From Lepidostoma basale (taxonomy: Eukaryota; Arthropoda; Insecta; Trichoptera; Lepidostomatidae): DNA of 64,000 nucleotides. The stretch's first letter is position 1, and every line of letters starts with the position of its first letter. The position numbers were made by a program, and so were the translations under genes. Positions 49,925 through 59,589 of the stretch are shown here, in pieces. The stretch is taken from the NCBI GenBank assembly GCA_022606425.2, contig JAHDVF020000591.1, forward strand, positions 1 to 64,000. Direction: 5' to 3'. The notes under the pieces were generated by a model. The model searched no databases. It was not told the DNA's origin and saw only the letters and a list, made by a program, of their open reading frames with translations.

Positions 49925-50440
49925 TTGTTATTGATACGTAATGTAAAATTATATATCATTATCTGGGTATCTGTATGAGTGGTGAAGTGGTGGGGGAGAG
50001 GGTTGAAAGTTATAGAGAATCCTCTGTGCCCAGCATCCGGCCATAAACTGAATTTTATGATCTCCTTCTCTCGTGGTCACTGCTCATCATTAAATATTCA
50101 CAGCGAAGTTAGGGCGGACGTCATGTTTGGGCAATCGCCTATTTTATGGTGGGCATTCGCGTCAGCTCCGGCGGATAGTTGTAATCGAATTGGGGAAACG
50201 CAGGTTGCGGTAGGATCGGGTGTGCTTTACCGTTTGATCTTTGAGAAATGCACTGCGCCACGTGGCTATGTCGTTGAAATAATGTGTGAAAATATTTTTA
50301 TACTGATCTGTACTCTCAGAATAAATTACGGAAGTTACGTCGTAATGAATATAGAGAAATAAATTACCTTGCAATTGAAAAATCAACCCTGTTTATGTTT
50401 ATCTTCCTAACACCTTCATTGATTAAATACCAACCTTAAT
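49925..50440. other. unassigned spacer with 127-codon ORF
   Basis: The plus ORF (49979-50362) shows no domain and its frame overlaps minus frames of similar size. The sequence is more complex than the repeats and seems single copy here. I do not assign it. Confidence 0.3.
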
Positions 50441-50444
50441 AATA

Positions 50445-50650
50445 TATATTGTTTTTTGAACAATGATGTAAAACTCCATATTGAATAATTAATACGAATG
50501 AAAAAACTTACGTTTTTCTATAAGTTTTATTATATGTTTTATTATATGCATTATCAATGCCTTAGAAGGGCGAAACATGTCATCCCCCAAAAAATATAAT
50601 AAAACTTCTAGAAAAACGTAAGTTTTTTCATTCGTATTAATTACCTTTAT
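50445..50650. repeat. HHR-P palindromic element
   Basis: Arms 50500-50530 and 50598-50640 (ACGAATGAAAAAACTTACG and complement). The right arm reads TTATCAATGCCTTAGAAGGG, CGAAACATGTCATCCC, with stem GCCTT-AGA-AGGGC, GAAAC, AT, GTC intact. Outer flank GAACAATGATGTAAAACTCC. Confidence 0.7.
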
Positions 50651-50654
50651 AAAA

Positions 50655-50770
50655 TTTCTTTTTTATATACTTTGTATACAACACTCACATTTATTAATAA
50701 AATAAAATAAAAATAAAATATCAAATATGTTTCGGACTAACCAGGTATTATATAAATATTTAAAATATTA
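50655..50770 (-). repeat. HHR-B half element
   Basis: TTTATATACTTTGTATACAA, then ATATGTTTCGGACTAACCAG; the core is deleted (AGGTATTATATAAATATTTA follows). Confidence 0.55.
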
Positions 50771-50771
50771 T

Positions 50772-50850
50772 AAAATGATGTTAACGATGTAAATGGAACT
50801 AGAAATATAGGAAGACCGAGGAAAACGTGTCACGAACAAATAAACAAAAA
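50772..50850 (+). mobile_element. LINE-W scrap
   Basis: TGTTAACGATGTAAATGGAA, CTAGAAATATAGGAAGACCG and AGGAAAACGTGTCACGAAC, the VNDVNGTRN.GRPRKTCHEQ segment. Confidence 0.65.
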
Positions 50851-50854
50851 GGGT

Positions 50855-51480
50855 GGAATTTAACTAAATATACATTTATTTCCCTCCTTGGACTCTCTTG
50901 AAAATAGACGTACTCTTCATGATATGATGTTACTTAATTCACTTTAAAATTGACAATTCTGAACTTCTCAGCAAATTGTCACTCAATACCCCCATGTCTC
51001 GCACGAGACACACCGCGAGCCAAGTTTTCCACCTTCCTGTTTATCGCACAAATTACGCTCTGAACGCGGCATTGTATCGAATCTGTGATATCTACAACAA
51101 GCATTTTGGAGACATTGACGTCTTTCATTTGACCGAGCGAAACTTAAAAAAAAGTGATCGGAGCAACATTTCGGCGCGGATGTGACCACGATGTAATGTG
51201 ATATTATAATACTCGTATATTACTTTTTATTTTATTTTATCTTAAATATATTTTTATTTCCAGTACTTTAAGTATTTTAACTCTTAAATATTATGTATAC
51301 CTTATTTTGTCTTAGTTTAACTTCAATCTTGTTTCTCACTATCATTTGTTGATTGTTAACTATTATTTTATATTTGTGGTAGAATGTAATTGGCCTTATT
51401 TTAATTATTCTAAATGTTTCTTTTATAAATATGTTATTGATATCGCTGTATGTTACCCTTAATAAATAAATAAATAAATA
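50855..51480 (+). mobile_element. LINE 3' end with (AAAT)n tail
   Basis: 51000-51190 reads RTRHTASQVFHLPVYRTNYA, LNAALYRICDIYNKHFGDID, VFHLTERNLKKSD, then a 3' untranslated region and AATAAATAAATAAATA near 51461-51481. R.N......R.....N......DVF is the C-terminus of CR1/Jockey-type ORFs, different from LINE-T. 5' truncated. Confidence 0.75.
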
Positions 51481-51569
51481 TATGTTTATTTTCATAACCT
51501 ACATCTCCTCTTCCTCTTGCCATTGTGGTTGAAGGTTTGATTGAAACTAGCAAAGAAGAAGAAAAACAA

Positions 51570-51715
51570 TGACATGTTTCGTATTGCAAGGGCATTATCA
51601 TATATACATTCACAATTGATAATACTTTAAAAGCTGAAACATGTCATTTCCATAAAATAAAATAAAAATCTAGAAAGAAAACGTTTTTATTTGTATTAAT
51701 AAAATAATGTTAAAC
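51570..51715. repeat. HHR-P palindromic element
   Basis: GACATGTTTCGTATTGCAAG and GCTGAAACATGTCATTTCCA around ATTGATAATACTTTAAAAG. The right arm keeps GAAACATGTC; the stem II region is weak. Confidence 0.6.
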
Positions 51716-51724
51716 ATCATAAAA

Positions 51725-51845
51725 ATGTACAAGCAAAATACCAATTAACGTGTGTTCAATGTTAAGGAGGCTAGAGTGTGTCAATATAAAAAGTTGTGGC
51801 GGTTCATCCTTTCTGTCAACCTCCCAGGAAAAGCTTAGTTAATAA
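51725..51845 (+). mobile_element. LINE-W 3' scrap
   Basis: GTGTGTTCAATGTTAAGGAG, GTTGTGGCGGTTCATCCTTT, CTGTCAACCTCCCAGG and TTAGTTAAT: a decayed last 110 bases. Confidence 0.55.
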
Positions 51846-51847
51846 AA

Positions 51848-52165
51848 TTGCTACCTTGTCAAAACGTAAAAGCTCCGGTTAAAATCATTAAATCGCTCGT
51901 TCATCTTATTTCTATCATGTTTATGTATCACAGCAACAGAACAAAATATATTTCTAGTTGGTTCATTAATATTTATAAACTGATCTTCTCGGAGGATAAT
52001 GTAACAGATAAGATCATAAGAGTCTGCGAAAAACTGGTCACTCTACGTGAAATGATTAACTATTGTTCGAACCTTTTGCAGTACCGTAAATGGCTCATCG
52101 CTGACAAAGTGTTATACCACGGGAGAATTAACCCTTCATTTAAACGCAATATTTTTAAGGATTAA
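51848..52165 (+). CDS. 105-codon ORF, unrecognised
   Basis: Includes YISSWFINIYKLIFSEDNVT, DKIIRVCEKLVTLREMINYC and RKWLIADKVLYHGRINPSF, a plausible protein with normal composition. I do not recognise the family. Its 3' part is repeated, decayed, at 53465-53560 (GTTAACTATTGTTCG, GCTGACAAAGTGTTATACC), so it belongs to a dispersed or duplicated unit, perhaps with element Z, which follows. A host origin is not excluded. Confidence 0.3.
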   Translation: MLPCQNVKAPVKIIKSLVHLISIMFMYHSNRTKYISSWFINIYKLIFSEDNVTDKIIRVCEKLVTLREMINYCSNLLQYRKWLIADKVLYHGRINPSFKRNIFKD

Positions 52166-52650
52166 TTGTATCTCAATAGAGACGAATATGTAAATTATTT
52201 TGGAAACAGAATATGGTGCTCGAGGCGTTTACTTGACTTATGACCTGTCATTAGTTGGGTTAAGCGATCGTCTTATGTACAACATCCCCAATTCCGACCT
52301 TCTTACGACCACCACGTCTGACCATTATTTTTTGAAAGATGTATATATGCTACTATGTTGAGGAACATTTCTCATATTTTACTTCAATCTACATTAGCGC
52401 CATCTATTAAGATTAGATGTAAGCATTAAGCATAAAATCTTTACTAATGCAATATGAAAGGCTATCAACTCAATTATCACACATTGCTATACAACGCCTG
52501 GAGAAAACTCTCCAATTTTTATGCTTTAACTTGGACCAGTTTTTATACAACATTTTGTTTTGAATGTATACAAATACTGAATTTTACCCATTGCGGGTTA
52601 ATCATTTTTAAGGATTAACTGTATCTCAATAGAGACGAAGATGTAAAATG
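52140..52650 (+). mobile_element. element Z copy with repeated ends
   Basis: TTTTTAAGGATTAATTGTAT, CTCAATAGAGACGAA occurs at 52153 and again at 52608, so the unit is bracketed by direct repeats as at 45893. The middle (GCGCCATCTATTAAG, GCATAAAATCTTTACTAATG) matches the interior of 19145-19645. Confidence 0.65.
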
Positions 52651-52748
52651 CGCGCCATTCAGTCGGTTGATATTGTAGCGGAGCACTAGTGGTCTCGTTC
52701 GAGAGGCGAAACTATAAAGTTTTGTCCCGATACATTTTAGTCGGCACC

Positions 52749-52900
52749 ATGCGTTGGAACAGTGAGGAGCGTGCGTTTGCCGTTGAGGCCTACTCCCTGG
52801 ACGGTTCACATAAACACGTGATTTCTGTCACGGGATGGCTGTTTTGAGGGAGCACTTCCCAGAACGCCTCATCTCAATTAGAATGAAATTCAAATATTCT
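52749..52900 (+). pseudogene. helix-turn-helix transposase N-terminus, fragment
   Basis: MRWNSEERAFAVEAYSLDGS then, after frame changes, AVLREHFPERLIS. This resembles the DUF4817-type helix-turn-helix domain (a W...ER.FAVE.Y motif ending in FR.HF) found at the start of some insect transposon proteins. Only about 45 residues remain. The frame breaks after VISVTGWLF. Confidence 0.5.
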
Positions 52901-53460
52901 CTACGAATATTAGTAGATTTGATTTGCAACACAATGAAATAAAGTAGGCCTAGCGATGGTTTATATATTGTACGATAATAGGTAGATGGGAATGTAAAGT
53001 GTAGAGTATTACAAGAATATGTATGAAATTCAAATATTCTACAGGTATATTAGTAGATTACATTTGCTATACAATGAAATGAAGTAGGCATGTGATGGCC
53101 TGCGTAACTTAATAGGCAGATGGGAATATAGAGTGTAGCGTGCAACAATAATGTATATGAAATTAAAATAGTCTACACGAATATTAGTAGATTAAATTTG
53201 CAACACAATGAAATAAAGAAGGTCTAGCGATGGTTTATATATTTTACCTTAATTGGCAGATGGGAATGTAGAGTGTAGCGTACAACAATAATATGTATGA
53301 AATCCAAATATTCTTTAGGGATATTAGAAGAATAATTTTGCTACACAATGAAATGGAGTAGGCTTAGCGATGGCTTGTGTACCTTAATAGGCAGATGGGA
53401 ATGTAGAGTGTAGCGTACTTTATGAATATTAATATATTAAATTTGCTACACAGTGAAATG
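52885..53460 (+). repeat. 138 bp satellite, about four units
   Basis: Unit starts at GAAATTCAAATATTCT recur at 52885, 53024, 53159 and 53299 (spacings 139, 135, 140). Each has TTAGTAGATT, CACAATGAAAT, GTAGGC..AGCGATGG and GGCAGATGGGAATGTAGAGT. A single monomer lies at 37155. Confidence 0.85.
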
Positions 53461-53464
53461 AAGG

Positions 53465-53560
53465 GTTAACTATTGTTCGTAGCCTTTGCAGTATCGTACA
53501 TAGCTCTTCGCTGACAAAGTGTTATACCCCGGCAGTATTAATACCAAGCCTCAATATTAA
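53465..53560 (+). repeat. decayed copy of 52055-52135
   Basis: GGTTAACTATTGTTCGTAGC, CTTTGCAGTATCGTACATAG and TCGCTGACAAAGTGTTATAC match the end of the 105-codon ORF. The reading frame is broken. Confidence 0.7.
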
Positions 53561-53825
53561 ACGGTACCGCAGCTCGCCATTCCTCTCACGTCCACCGCAG
53601 CTATGCACGAGTGTTTTACTACCCAACTTTTCCGATTTTCTTCCGCCGAATGTGGAACGCAAGAACTAAGTACCGCACCTGCCGTAAGATGCATTTGAGA
53701 TATTCTTGAAACGAATCAGGGTGAAGCCCAAAAATTTATCTTTTAACTCTTTGGTTGCCGGCGCTTTAGAGACTCGATTTTAGAGAAATTAATTTAATAT
53801 TAAAATGTTATATAATTTTTAAACA
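53561..53825. other. unassigned spacer
   Basis: 53565-53700 is GC-richer; no ORF or repeat recognised. Confidence 0.3.
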
Positions 53826-54865
53826 GCCTGTAAAATATTTTTTTTTTTTTTTTACTTACTTAGACAACTGTTGTCGTCCACTTCTGGACATAGGCCTCCC
53901 ACATACTTCTCCACGTATCCCTGTCTTGTGCCTTTTGCATCCAAACGCCAGCATTCTTCTAATGTCATCGGACCATCGTATGGGGGGTCTCCCTTTGCTT
54001 CGTTTGTCTTCGCGGGGTCTCTACTCTATCACCCTTCTGGTCCATCTATCGTCTGCCAATCTAGCAACATGTCCCGCAAATGACCATTTAAGGTTCGCTA
54101 CCCTTGCGACGACATCTGTTACTCCCGACCTTCTACGTATTTCAGTATTTCTTATCCGGTCTAAGAGTCTTACATGTAGCAAGGCTCTTTCGTGTTTCCT
54201 CTGTGCTAAACGGAGTCTCCCTATGGTCGACTTGGTGGGGGTTAGCGTTTCTGCTCCATACGTCAGTACTGGAAGTACGCATTGATCATACATTTTGCAT
54301 TTCAGACACTGAGGAATCCCGCTATTAAAGAACTTCTTCAGATTCCCATATGCCGCCCACCCAAGACCGATTCTTCTCTGAAGCTCAGCAGTCTGATTAT
54401 CTCTGGAAAGTAAGATGTTGTGGCCGAGATGCGTATATTTTTTGGCTTCGTCTATTAGCTGGTTGTCAATCTTTATAGCACCGCCAAGGATCAGATTCGT
54501 CATTAAATTGGTCTTGGTTGTGTTTATACAGAGCCCTACTTTTTTGTCACTTCCATGAGCTCTTTCAGCATGATCATTCATCCAGATCTTCAGATATTAA
54601 AACGATGTCATCCACGAATCTAAAATTGTTAAGGTTTTTTCCATCCACCTTGATACCTTTTTCTTCCTAGTTCAGGTTTTAAAGGCATATTCCAAAACCG
54701 CTGTGAACAATTTTGGGGATATTGTATCTCCTTGCCTTACAGCCTTCTCTATTGGAAACTGGTCAGTGGGTTTATCTAGTTTTACATAGGCTGATGTGTT
54801 ATCGTATAGATTATTTAACAGTTTTGTGTATCTGTGATCTATACGGCATTGTTGTTTCTATATAT
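53826..54865 (-). pseudogene. RTE-type LINE reverse transcriptase remnant
   Basis: The longest RT-coding remnant here. Minus strand from about 54860: LLNNLYDNTSAYVKLDKPTD, QFPIEKAVRQGDTISPKLFT, then FRFVDDIVLIS with the catalytic FVDD (54607-54618), a shifted LCINTTKTNLMTN, AKKYTHLGHNILLSRDNQTA, ELQRRIGLGWAAYGNLKKFF, VLPVLTYGAETLTPTKSTIG and KWSFAGHVARLADDRWTRRV. The C-terminal RPPIRWSDDIRR lies beyond 54021. The 3' end has an AAGTAAGTA then A tail (53843-53865). At least two frame changes show inactivity. Endonuclease domain absent. Confidence 0.88.
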
Positions 54866-54914
54866 GAAAAGTATATTATTTTTATAATTATTAAAATATT
54901 TTTTTGTAATTAAT

Positions 54915-55135
54915 TAGAATAAAAACGTCTGTTTTTTAAATGTTTGATTATACTTTATGGAAATGCTGTGTTTCGCATTTCTCAGGCATTATCAAATTTA
55001 ATAATGCCTTAGAACCGCGAAACAGGTCAATCCTATAAAATAGAATAACAATTCTAGAAAATTTTCTAGACGTTTTCATTCATATTAATTATTTAATATA
55101 GATTTTTACATCATTGTTCAAGAAACAAGAAATAA
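54915..55135. repeat. HHR-P palindromic element
   Basis: AATAAAAACGTCTGTTTTTT and its complement near 55060; TTTCGCATTTCTCAGGCATT and AATGCCTTAGAACCGCGAAA, CAGGTCAATCC. GAAAC-AG-GTC is kept in the right arm. Outer flank ATCATTGTTCAAGAAACAAG. Confidence 0.7.
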
Positions 55136-55139
55136 AGTA

Positions 55140-55530
55140 TTTTGAATTATGACATATTATTATTATTAGGTATTATATAATATGTAGAAATTAAATTAAA
55201 AATACGTTCTAACTAGATTCCAGTTGGTCGAGAAATTAGATTCTGTCCGAAATTTAGAATTTTGGAAGTAATTAGCTATTCGGAATTTGTATTTTCAATG
55301 TCTTATTCTATGTTCTTGGATATTGTCTTTTCGGGAGTACCAGCCCGTAGGTTCTTGTTGGAAATTACTTTCTTGGATGATGAGGTTGGATGGTGAGGGG
55401 AGTGTTTCTTGGAGGATGTAGTGTCTGACTACCCGGCTGGTTAAGTGCCTAATTACAGTTCTTTTAAAAAACAGTGGATACGTGTAACATAAATTAAATA
55501 AACACAAAAGTCCGGATCGTCGTTATTACA
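55140..55530. other. unassigned spacer
   Basis: 55295-55440 is moderately complex (a 70-codon minus frame without domain). No repeat recognised until SINE-L. Confidence 0.3.
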
Positions 55531-55534
55531 TTTT

Positions 55535-55680
55535 GTGCTAAATAAAAAAAACGGTGGACACGAGGAACATAAAATAAATAAAAAATATGTGCACCATCTA
55601 AAAAGAACATTTTGTGTTAAATTATTTTTATTTTGTTATTTTATTTTATATCATTGTTTTTTATTTTGTTATTTTATTCC
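55535..55680 (+). mobile_element. SINE-L, 5' half only
   Basis: AAAACGGTGGACACGAGGAA, CATAAAATAAATAAAAAATA and GTGCACCATCTAAAAAGAAC followed by the AT-rich body, then microsatellite. A partial second 5' start lies at 55470-55500. Confidence 0.7.
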
Positions 55681-55694
55681 ATATCAACGATAAT

Positions 55695-55815
55695 AATGTC
55701 AACATCATCATTATTATTATTATTATTATTTATTATTATTATTATTAACATTGTTATTATTATTGCTATTATTATTATTATTATTATTATTATTGTTATT
55801 ATTGTTATTACTCTT
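55695..55815 (+). repeat. (ATT)n microsatellite
   Basis: TTATTATTATT with scattered interruptions (CATTG, CTATT). Replaces the 3' half of SINE-L, as at 32258. Confidence 0.85.
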
Positions 55816-55819
55816 TAAA

Positions 55820-56155
55820 CGAATTTTTTACGACGCTTATATGAAAAAGAGAAAAATTCCTTTAGTTGAAAATGTTCCTGAAATGAAATAAGATCGCTAG
55901 CCAAGAAAACATAAAAAATAAAGCAATTTCAAAGGATTCACTAGAGGTCCTTCGGTATACAGGAGATGTAATGAGGTTCCCTAAGTCTCTTGCAGGCTCC
56001 GTGTCCCGGGGACAATCCTGTAGCTCTGATGCAATTACCGGTATCCTAGTCTGCTGCAGGAAGTTTTAATGAGAAATAACTCCTGCTCCACCCTGCCGCG
56101 CTACCCCCAGGGCCGGATGAAGGCATAATAAATAAATTGTTTCACCATTTTCTAT
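55820..56155. other. unassigned, GC-richer patch
   Basis: 55925-56110 is more complex (GGCTCCGTGTCCCGGGGACA). No ORF or splice pair accepted. Confidence 0.3.
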
Positions 56156-56159
56156 CCAT

Positions 56160-56370
56160 TCATTGTAACATAAATTAATTAATGCAAATGAAAACGTCTG
56201 CTTTCTCTTAAAATTATTATAATTTATTGGAATGACATGTTTTGCCTTTCTAAGGCATTTACTAATATCATTTGATAATGCCTAAGAAAGTCTAAACATG
56301 TTATTCCTGTCACTTATAATATATTGAAACTTCTAGAAAACACTCGTTTTCATTAATATTGATCATTCTG
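56160..56370. repeat. HHR-P element, left part
   Basis: AATGAAAACGTCTGCTTTCT, TTGGAATGACATGTTTTGCC, TTTGATAATGCCTAAGAAAG, TCTAAACATGTTATTCC. The outer flank on the right is displaced to 56640-56695 by a LINE insertion. Confidence 0.65.
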
Positions 56371-56640
56371 AAACTTGACGAACGTTTTTACAAAGGACTC
56401 CCTTCACATCCCAACCCCACAATAAAAGACCTCTCAAATTACGACCTAAACACTTCCAGCCGCCACAAGCGCCCGAAATCGAACACGCTCCTTCAGAAGA
56501 ACACTCCGGGCCACACAAATCATGGCCCAGCGTAAACTAACAACCCACCAAATTACCTTCCAACAATGTTCCCATCAGACGTAAGAGGAATTGCAACATG
56601 AGCTGAACCTCTGTAAGCCAGAAGATCCAAGTCCAAGTCC
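56371..56640 (+). mobile_element. LINE 3' fragment with (CCAAGT)n tail
   Basis: KLDERFYKGLPSHPNPTIKD, LSNYDLNTSSRHKRPKSN: RFY..LP.HPN..I..L..Y resembles the C-terminus of Jockey-like ORFs. It ends GATCCAAGTCCAAGTCCAA (56626-56644). It splits HHR-P, whose right flank (ACGGAGTTCTACATCATTGT) resumes at 56660. Confidence 0.6.
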
Positions 56641-56754
56641 AATTAATATTTAGTATTTAGAACGGAGTTCTACATCATTGTTCAAGAAACAATGAATACA
56701 TATATTTATTTATTTATTTATTTTAAAACACTATTAATTTAAGTATCGCAATCT

Positions 56755-56825
56755 ATTTAATGAGAATGTGTCGCTAAACTATTTTGGCATCATCAGGTGT
56801 TACAACACTTGAATAGGGGACATTT
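56755..56825 (-). repeat. HHR-A arm remnant
   Basis: AATGTGTCGCTAAACTATTT, TGGCATCATCAGGTGTTACA: core CTGATGA is present on minus, stem II and GAAAC are destroyed. Confidence 0.5.
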
Positions 56826-57250
56826 AATGATAGTGAAATGTCGGCTAGCTGCAAATTTGTGTTCCTTCCTCTTCATACGTTTGATGAACCTCATCATCGC
56901 CTCATTATAGGCATTAGAGCGGACGAGTAAGAGCATAAATCTTATAAATATAAACATGGGCGCAATATCCCTTATCCGCTCCTGGCGTAGTACGCTAGCG
57001 CCATCTCGCGCTACGTGACACGACTATTTCCCGCGCTCACGTACGGCGCGGGCTGGAGACAGAGCGAGGCAGCTGCCCGGATACACACCCCCGGGGGTGG
57101 CCGGAGAGGGATGGAAATACCGTCACGTGACCGGCTTTTCAAGATGGCCGCCGCTTTATGTGTGCCAATGGCGACGGGCAGGAAGGCGAGCTGAATACTG
57201 AATTAGGCCCAAACGCGGCGTGCTTTTTCAGGAACGTCTATTATTTGGGT
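56826..57250. promoter_or_regulatory. CpG-rich island, candidate promoter
   Basis: 56985-57215 is GC-rich and CpG-rich. CAAGATGGCCGCCGC (57138-57152) matches the YY1-type initiator motif AAGATGGCGGC, which often marks insect and vertebrate transcription or translation starts. The ATG there opens a frame of only about 16 codons (MAAALCVPMATGRKAS). No donor was convincing. Confidence 0.35.
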
Positions 57251-57399
57251 TGCTTTTCCTCCCTGTAAAAATTTTCCGACGCGTATTTTGCCTATATTCA
57301 AAGAAGATCGGAGAGTGTGTTCATCAAAAGTCTGTGTATAATGCATCATTAATGTAGGCTCTTAGTAACCGTCAAACTTATATTGGAAATATCCTAGTA

Positions 57400-57510
57400 T
57401 AGTGCATGGTACGATGTATGGATAGTGAGGAATCGAGAAAAGTATGTCAGGAATGATCAGTCTTATGGCAGTCCATTCTTCGGGGAGATGGTTAGTTAGT
57501 TAGTTTGTTT
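57400..57510 (+). mobile_element. LINE-W 3' end with TTAG tail
   Basis: GCATGGTACGATGTATGGAT, GAGAAAAGTATGTCAGGAAT, CAGTCCATTCTTCGGGGAGA and TTAGTTAGTTAG. The CTGCCTACCC part is deleted. Confidence 0.7.
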
Positions 57511-57519
57511 GTTTTGAAA

Positions 57520-57680
57520 TATCCCATTGTTTTGGACGAAACACTATGATACTTCAACATTATTACTGTTAAAAATTATAACAGCTGTTTCGTCAACCGA
57601 TGTTGGCATAATCAGATGTTGCAAAAAGCTTTTTTTAATGATGCCAACAGTGTTATAAATTTTGATAGTAATAATTTGAA
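57520..57680 (-). repeat. HHR-A element, left arm
   Basis: CCATTGTTTTGGACGAAACA, CTTCAACATTATTACTGTTA, then GCTGTTTCGTCAACCGATGT, TGGCATAATCAGATGTTGCA. Stem II GCCAAC-ATCG-GTTGAC has one mismatch; the core reads CTGATTA. Confidence 0.6.
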
Positions 57681-57689
57681 ATATCCTAA

Positions 57690-57930
57690 AACCTGGCAAT
57701 GAGACTGTAAACAAAACAACTCCATCTTCTTCGTCTTCCTTACTGTAAACAAACTTATGTGGTATTTTCTCAAGATGGTTGTTGCTCCTATGAGATTTAA
57801 TACCAAATGTCTTTCCATCTTTTAGGATATCTTTCACGAGGATGAGTCTCATGAAGCTGATTATGTAGTGCAATATAGGGAAGTCTGGTGGAAACCACAT
57901 CTGATATTAACAAAAAATCTGTGTATGTGA
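57690..57930 (-). mobile_element. LINE-X fragment
   Basis: FPPDFPILHYIISFMRLILV, KDILKDGKTFGIKSHR and (GAA)n-like TTCTTCGTCTTCC at 57727-57739. A decayed copy. Confidence 0.65.
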
Positions 57931-58099
57931 TGTTGAAGGAACAAGAATAACGTTTATAGTATTTTTTTAACCTATTTTTGTTGCGAGAGTGAAATACAAA
58001 GGTGCCAAGTATCAAAAAATTCAAATAAGATTTTTGATCTCAATTGGTGTTAAACATAAAGGCCAATAACATAACTATGTAAAGGTGCAAAGTGATTTT

Positions 58100-58280
58100 T
58101 TCATATAGCGATGTTTTTAAATAATTATTTTCATTTTTGTCTTTATTTCGACAGGCACCGCTTTCGCCAGGCTAGCTAGTACCAACAGACTGGTCCAGAC
58201 CAGGCCAGTGTGTCGATGCCATACGTTGAGCCGATGTCGCTGAGCTTCCATCAAGAGATTTCAGTAAAATTATCTAGTAG
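58100..58280. repeat. HHR-C element, truncated
   Basis: Left arm CGACAGGCACCGCTTTCGCC, AGGCTAGCTAGTACCAACAG; right arm starts at CTGGTCCAGACCAGGCCAGT and is cut short. The outer flank CTTCCATCAAGAGATTTCAG is present. Confidence 0.6.
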
Positions 58281-58359
58281 TCACCCTAAAGATGCCAACC
58301 GTGGTACATGATATATGAAACTATAAACATTCATATATTTTGAACAGTATTTAAAAAAA

Positions 58360-58580
58360 TATAAATAAAATAATAAATTTAAATCTGTCAAAACTGACCA
58401 CATTCATAATTTTTTTGTGTATTAAATTTTACAGCACTGATGAAGGGCTTCTGAGTTCCGAAACATACTTTTTTTGTTTTTAATTTTATTTTTATTTTTA
58501 TTTCAATTATTAAGTAAAAAAAAATTGTTGAATTATAAATCCACAACAATAGTTAATAAAGAAATAGTATATTTTTTATA
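58360..58580 (+). repeat. HHR-B half element
   Basis: Motif 58437-58468: CTGATGA, A, GGG-CTTCTGAG-TTCC, GAAAC, AT, then AC: core intact, stem II weak, GTC lost. Same outer flank as 46740. Confidence 0.55.
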
Positions 58581-58594
58581 TTCTTTTTTGTTTA

Positions 58595-58755
58595 ATGTTT
58601 AAACCACGTGATGAGTCAGTCGGAGAAATCGACGTGCATGCATGACACGATTTATGAATGTTGAGGAATCGAGACAGGTATGTCAGGAAAGAAAAGTGTG
58701 GCTTGCCTTTCTTTTTGCCTACTCATTCAGGGACACGGCGTGACGGTTAGTTAGT
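58595..58755 (+). mobile_element. LINE-W 3' end with TTAG tail
   Basis: CGTGATGAGTCAGTCGGAGA, CACGATTTATGAATGTTGAG, GAAAAGTGTGGCTTGCCTTT and GGTTAGTTAG. Moderately decayed. Confidence 0.7.
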
Positions 58756-58759
58756 TATG

Positions 58760-59190
58760 TTTAAAACACTTAGCACCTTTATAATGACCAGACATAAATT
58801 TAAAAATAAAGCTTCATTTTCTTCTTAAGTCAGATTCAAGCCGCTTTTGCAAATCATTAAAATAATAATAAATACAAATTTCAACGCTTTGAAAGTCATG
58901 AAAAGGTTTCGTTACGCAAATTTTCCACCCAGACTTGAAGATTTGGGCGGGTCCATTCTACTAAAGTCGGATATCCGCCCTTCCTTCGTGAGGGTGCTAG
59001 TGTCGCACACTTCCGGTAGAGACTTTAAGGGCGGGAAATGCTGTAAGCGGCTCTTCAAATTAGAACTCGTTTGAACTTCGTCCTAGACTTAATATTTTGA
59101 AGGCAATTTGCATGACAACTCTGGTGCTTTTGGAACGAGAACGTTTAAAGTAATTCAAATGTATTTTTGAGAATTTAAAAATTTATTAAT
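58760..59190. other. unassigned spacer with 75-codon ORF
   Basis: The plus frame 58847-59074 includes FPPRLEDLGGSILLKSDIRP but no domain. Not seen elsewhere in the window. Confidence 0.25.
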
Positions 59191-59194
59191 TTCT

Positions 59195-59535
59195 CATTTT
59201 GTTTTGAGAACTTCCGAAATGAAGACACTGAGTACGATAGCAGGCAAGACACTGAGAGATCGCGTGAGGAACATCAGAATAAGATAGATATGTGAGGTTG
59301 AGGATATTATAAGATGGAGCAGACAGCGAAAAAGGGACTGGTACGGTCATATTCAAAGAATGGACACCACCAGACTCCCCTATATTGCATTGCATAATCA
59401 GCCTCATGGGACTCGTCATCGTGGAAGACCTCCTAAAAGATGGAAGGACAGCTAGGAATCTACCTCACAGGAGGAGTAACACTCTGGAGAACAGACCACA
59501 TAGGTCTACAATAAGGAAGAAGAAGAAGACATTTT
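59195..59535 (+). mobile_element. LINE-X 3' end with (GAA)n tail
   Basis: MKTLSTIAGKTLRDRVRNIR, EVEDIIRWSRQRKRDWYGHI, QRMDTTRLPYIALHNQPHGT, RGRPPKRWKDS and a (GAA)n tail at 59515-59527. The longest LINE-X copy here, with an early stop after NIRIR. Confidence 0.8.
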
Positions 59536-59589
59536 AAAAGTTACCTTGATATTTCTGTAATTAATTTCAATTGATATGCATTTCGTGGT

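Noticed and set aside
49979..50362. 127-codon ORF as a host gene
   Set aside because: No domain, no splice signals, and overlapping antisense frames of similar size.
52885..53460. Regularly spaced repeats suggesting CRISPR
   Set aside because: Units of about 138 bases are repeated through their whole length, with no unique spacers; a satellite.
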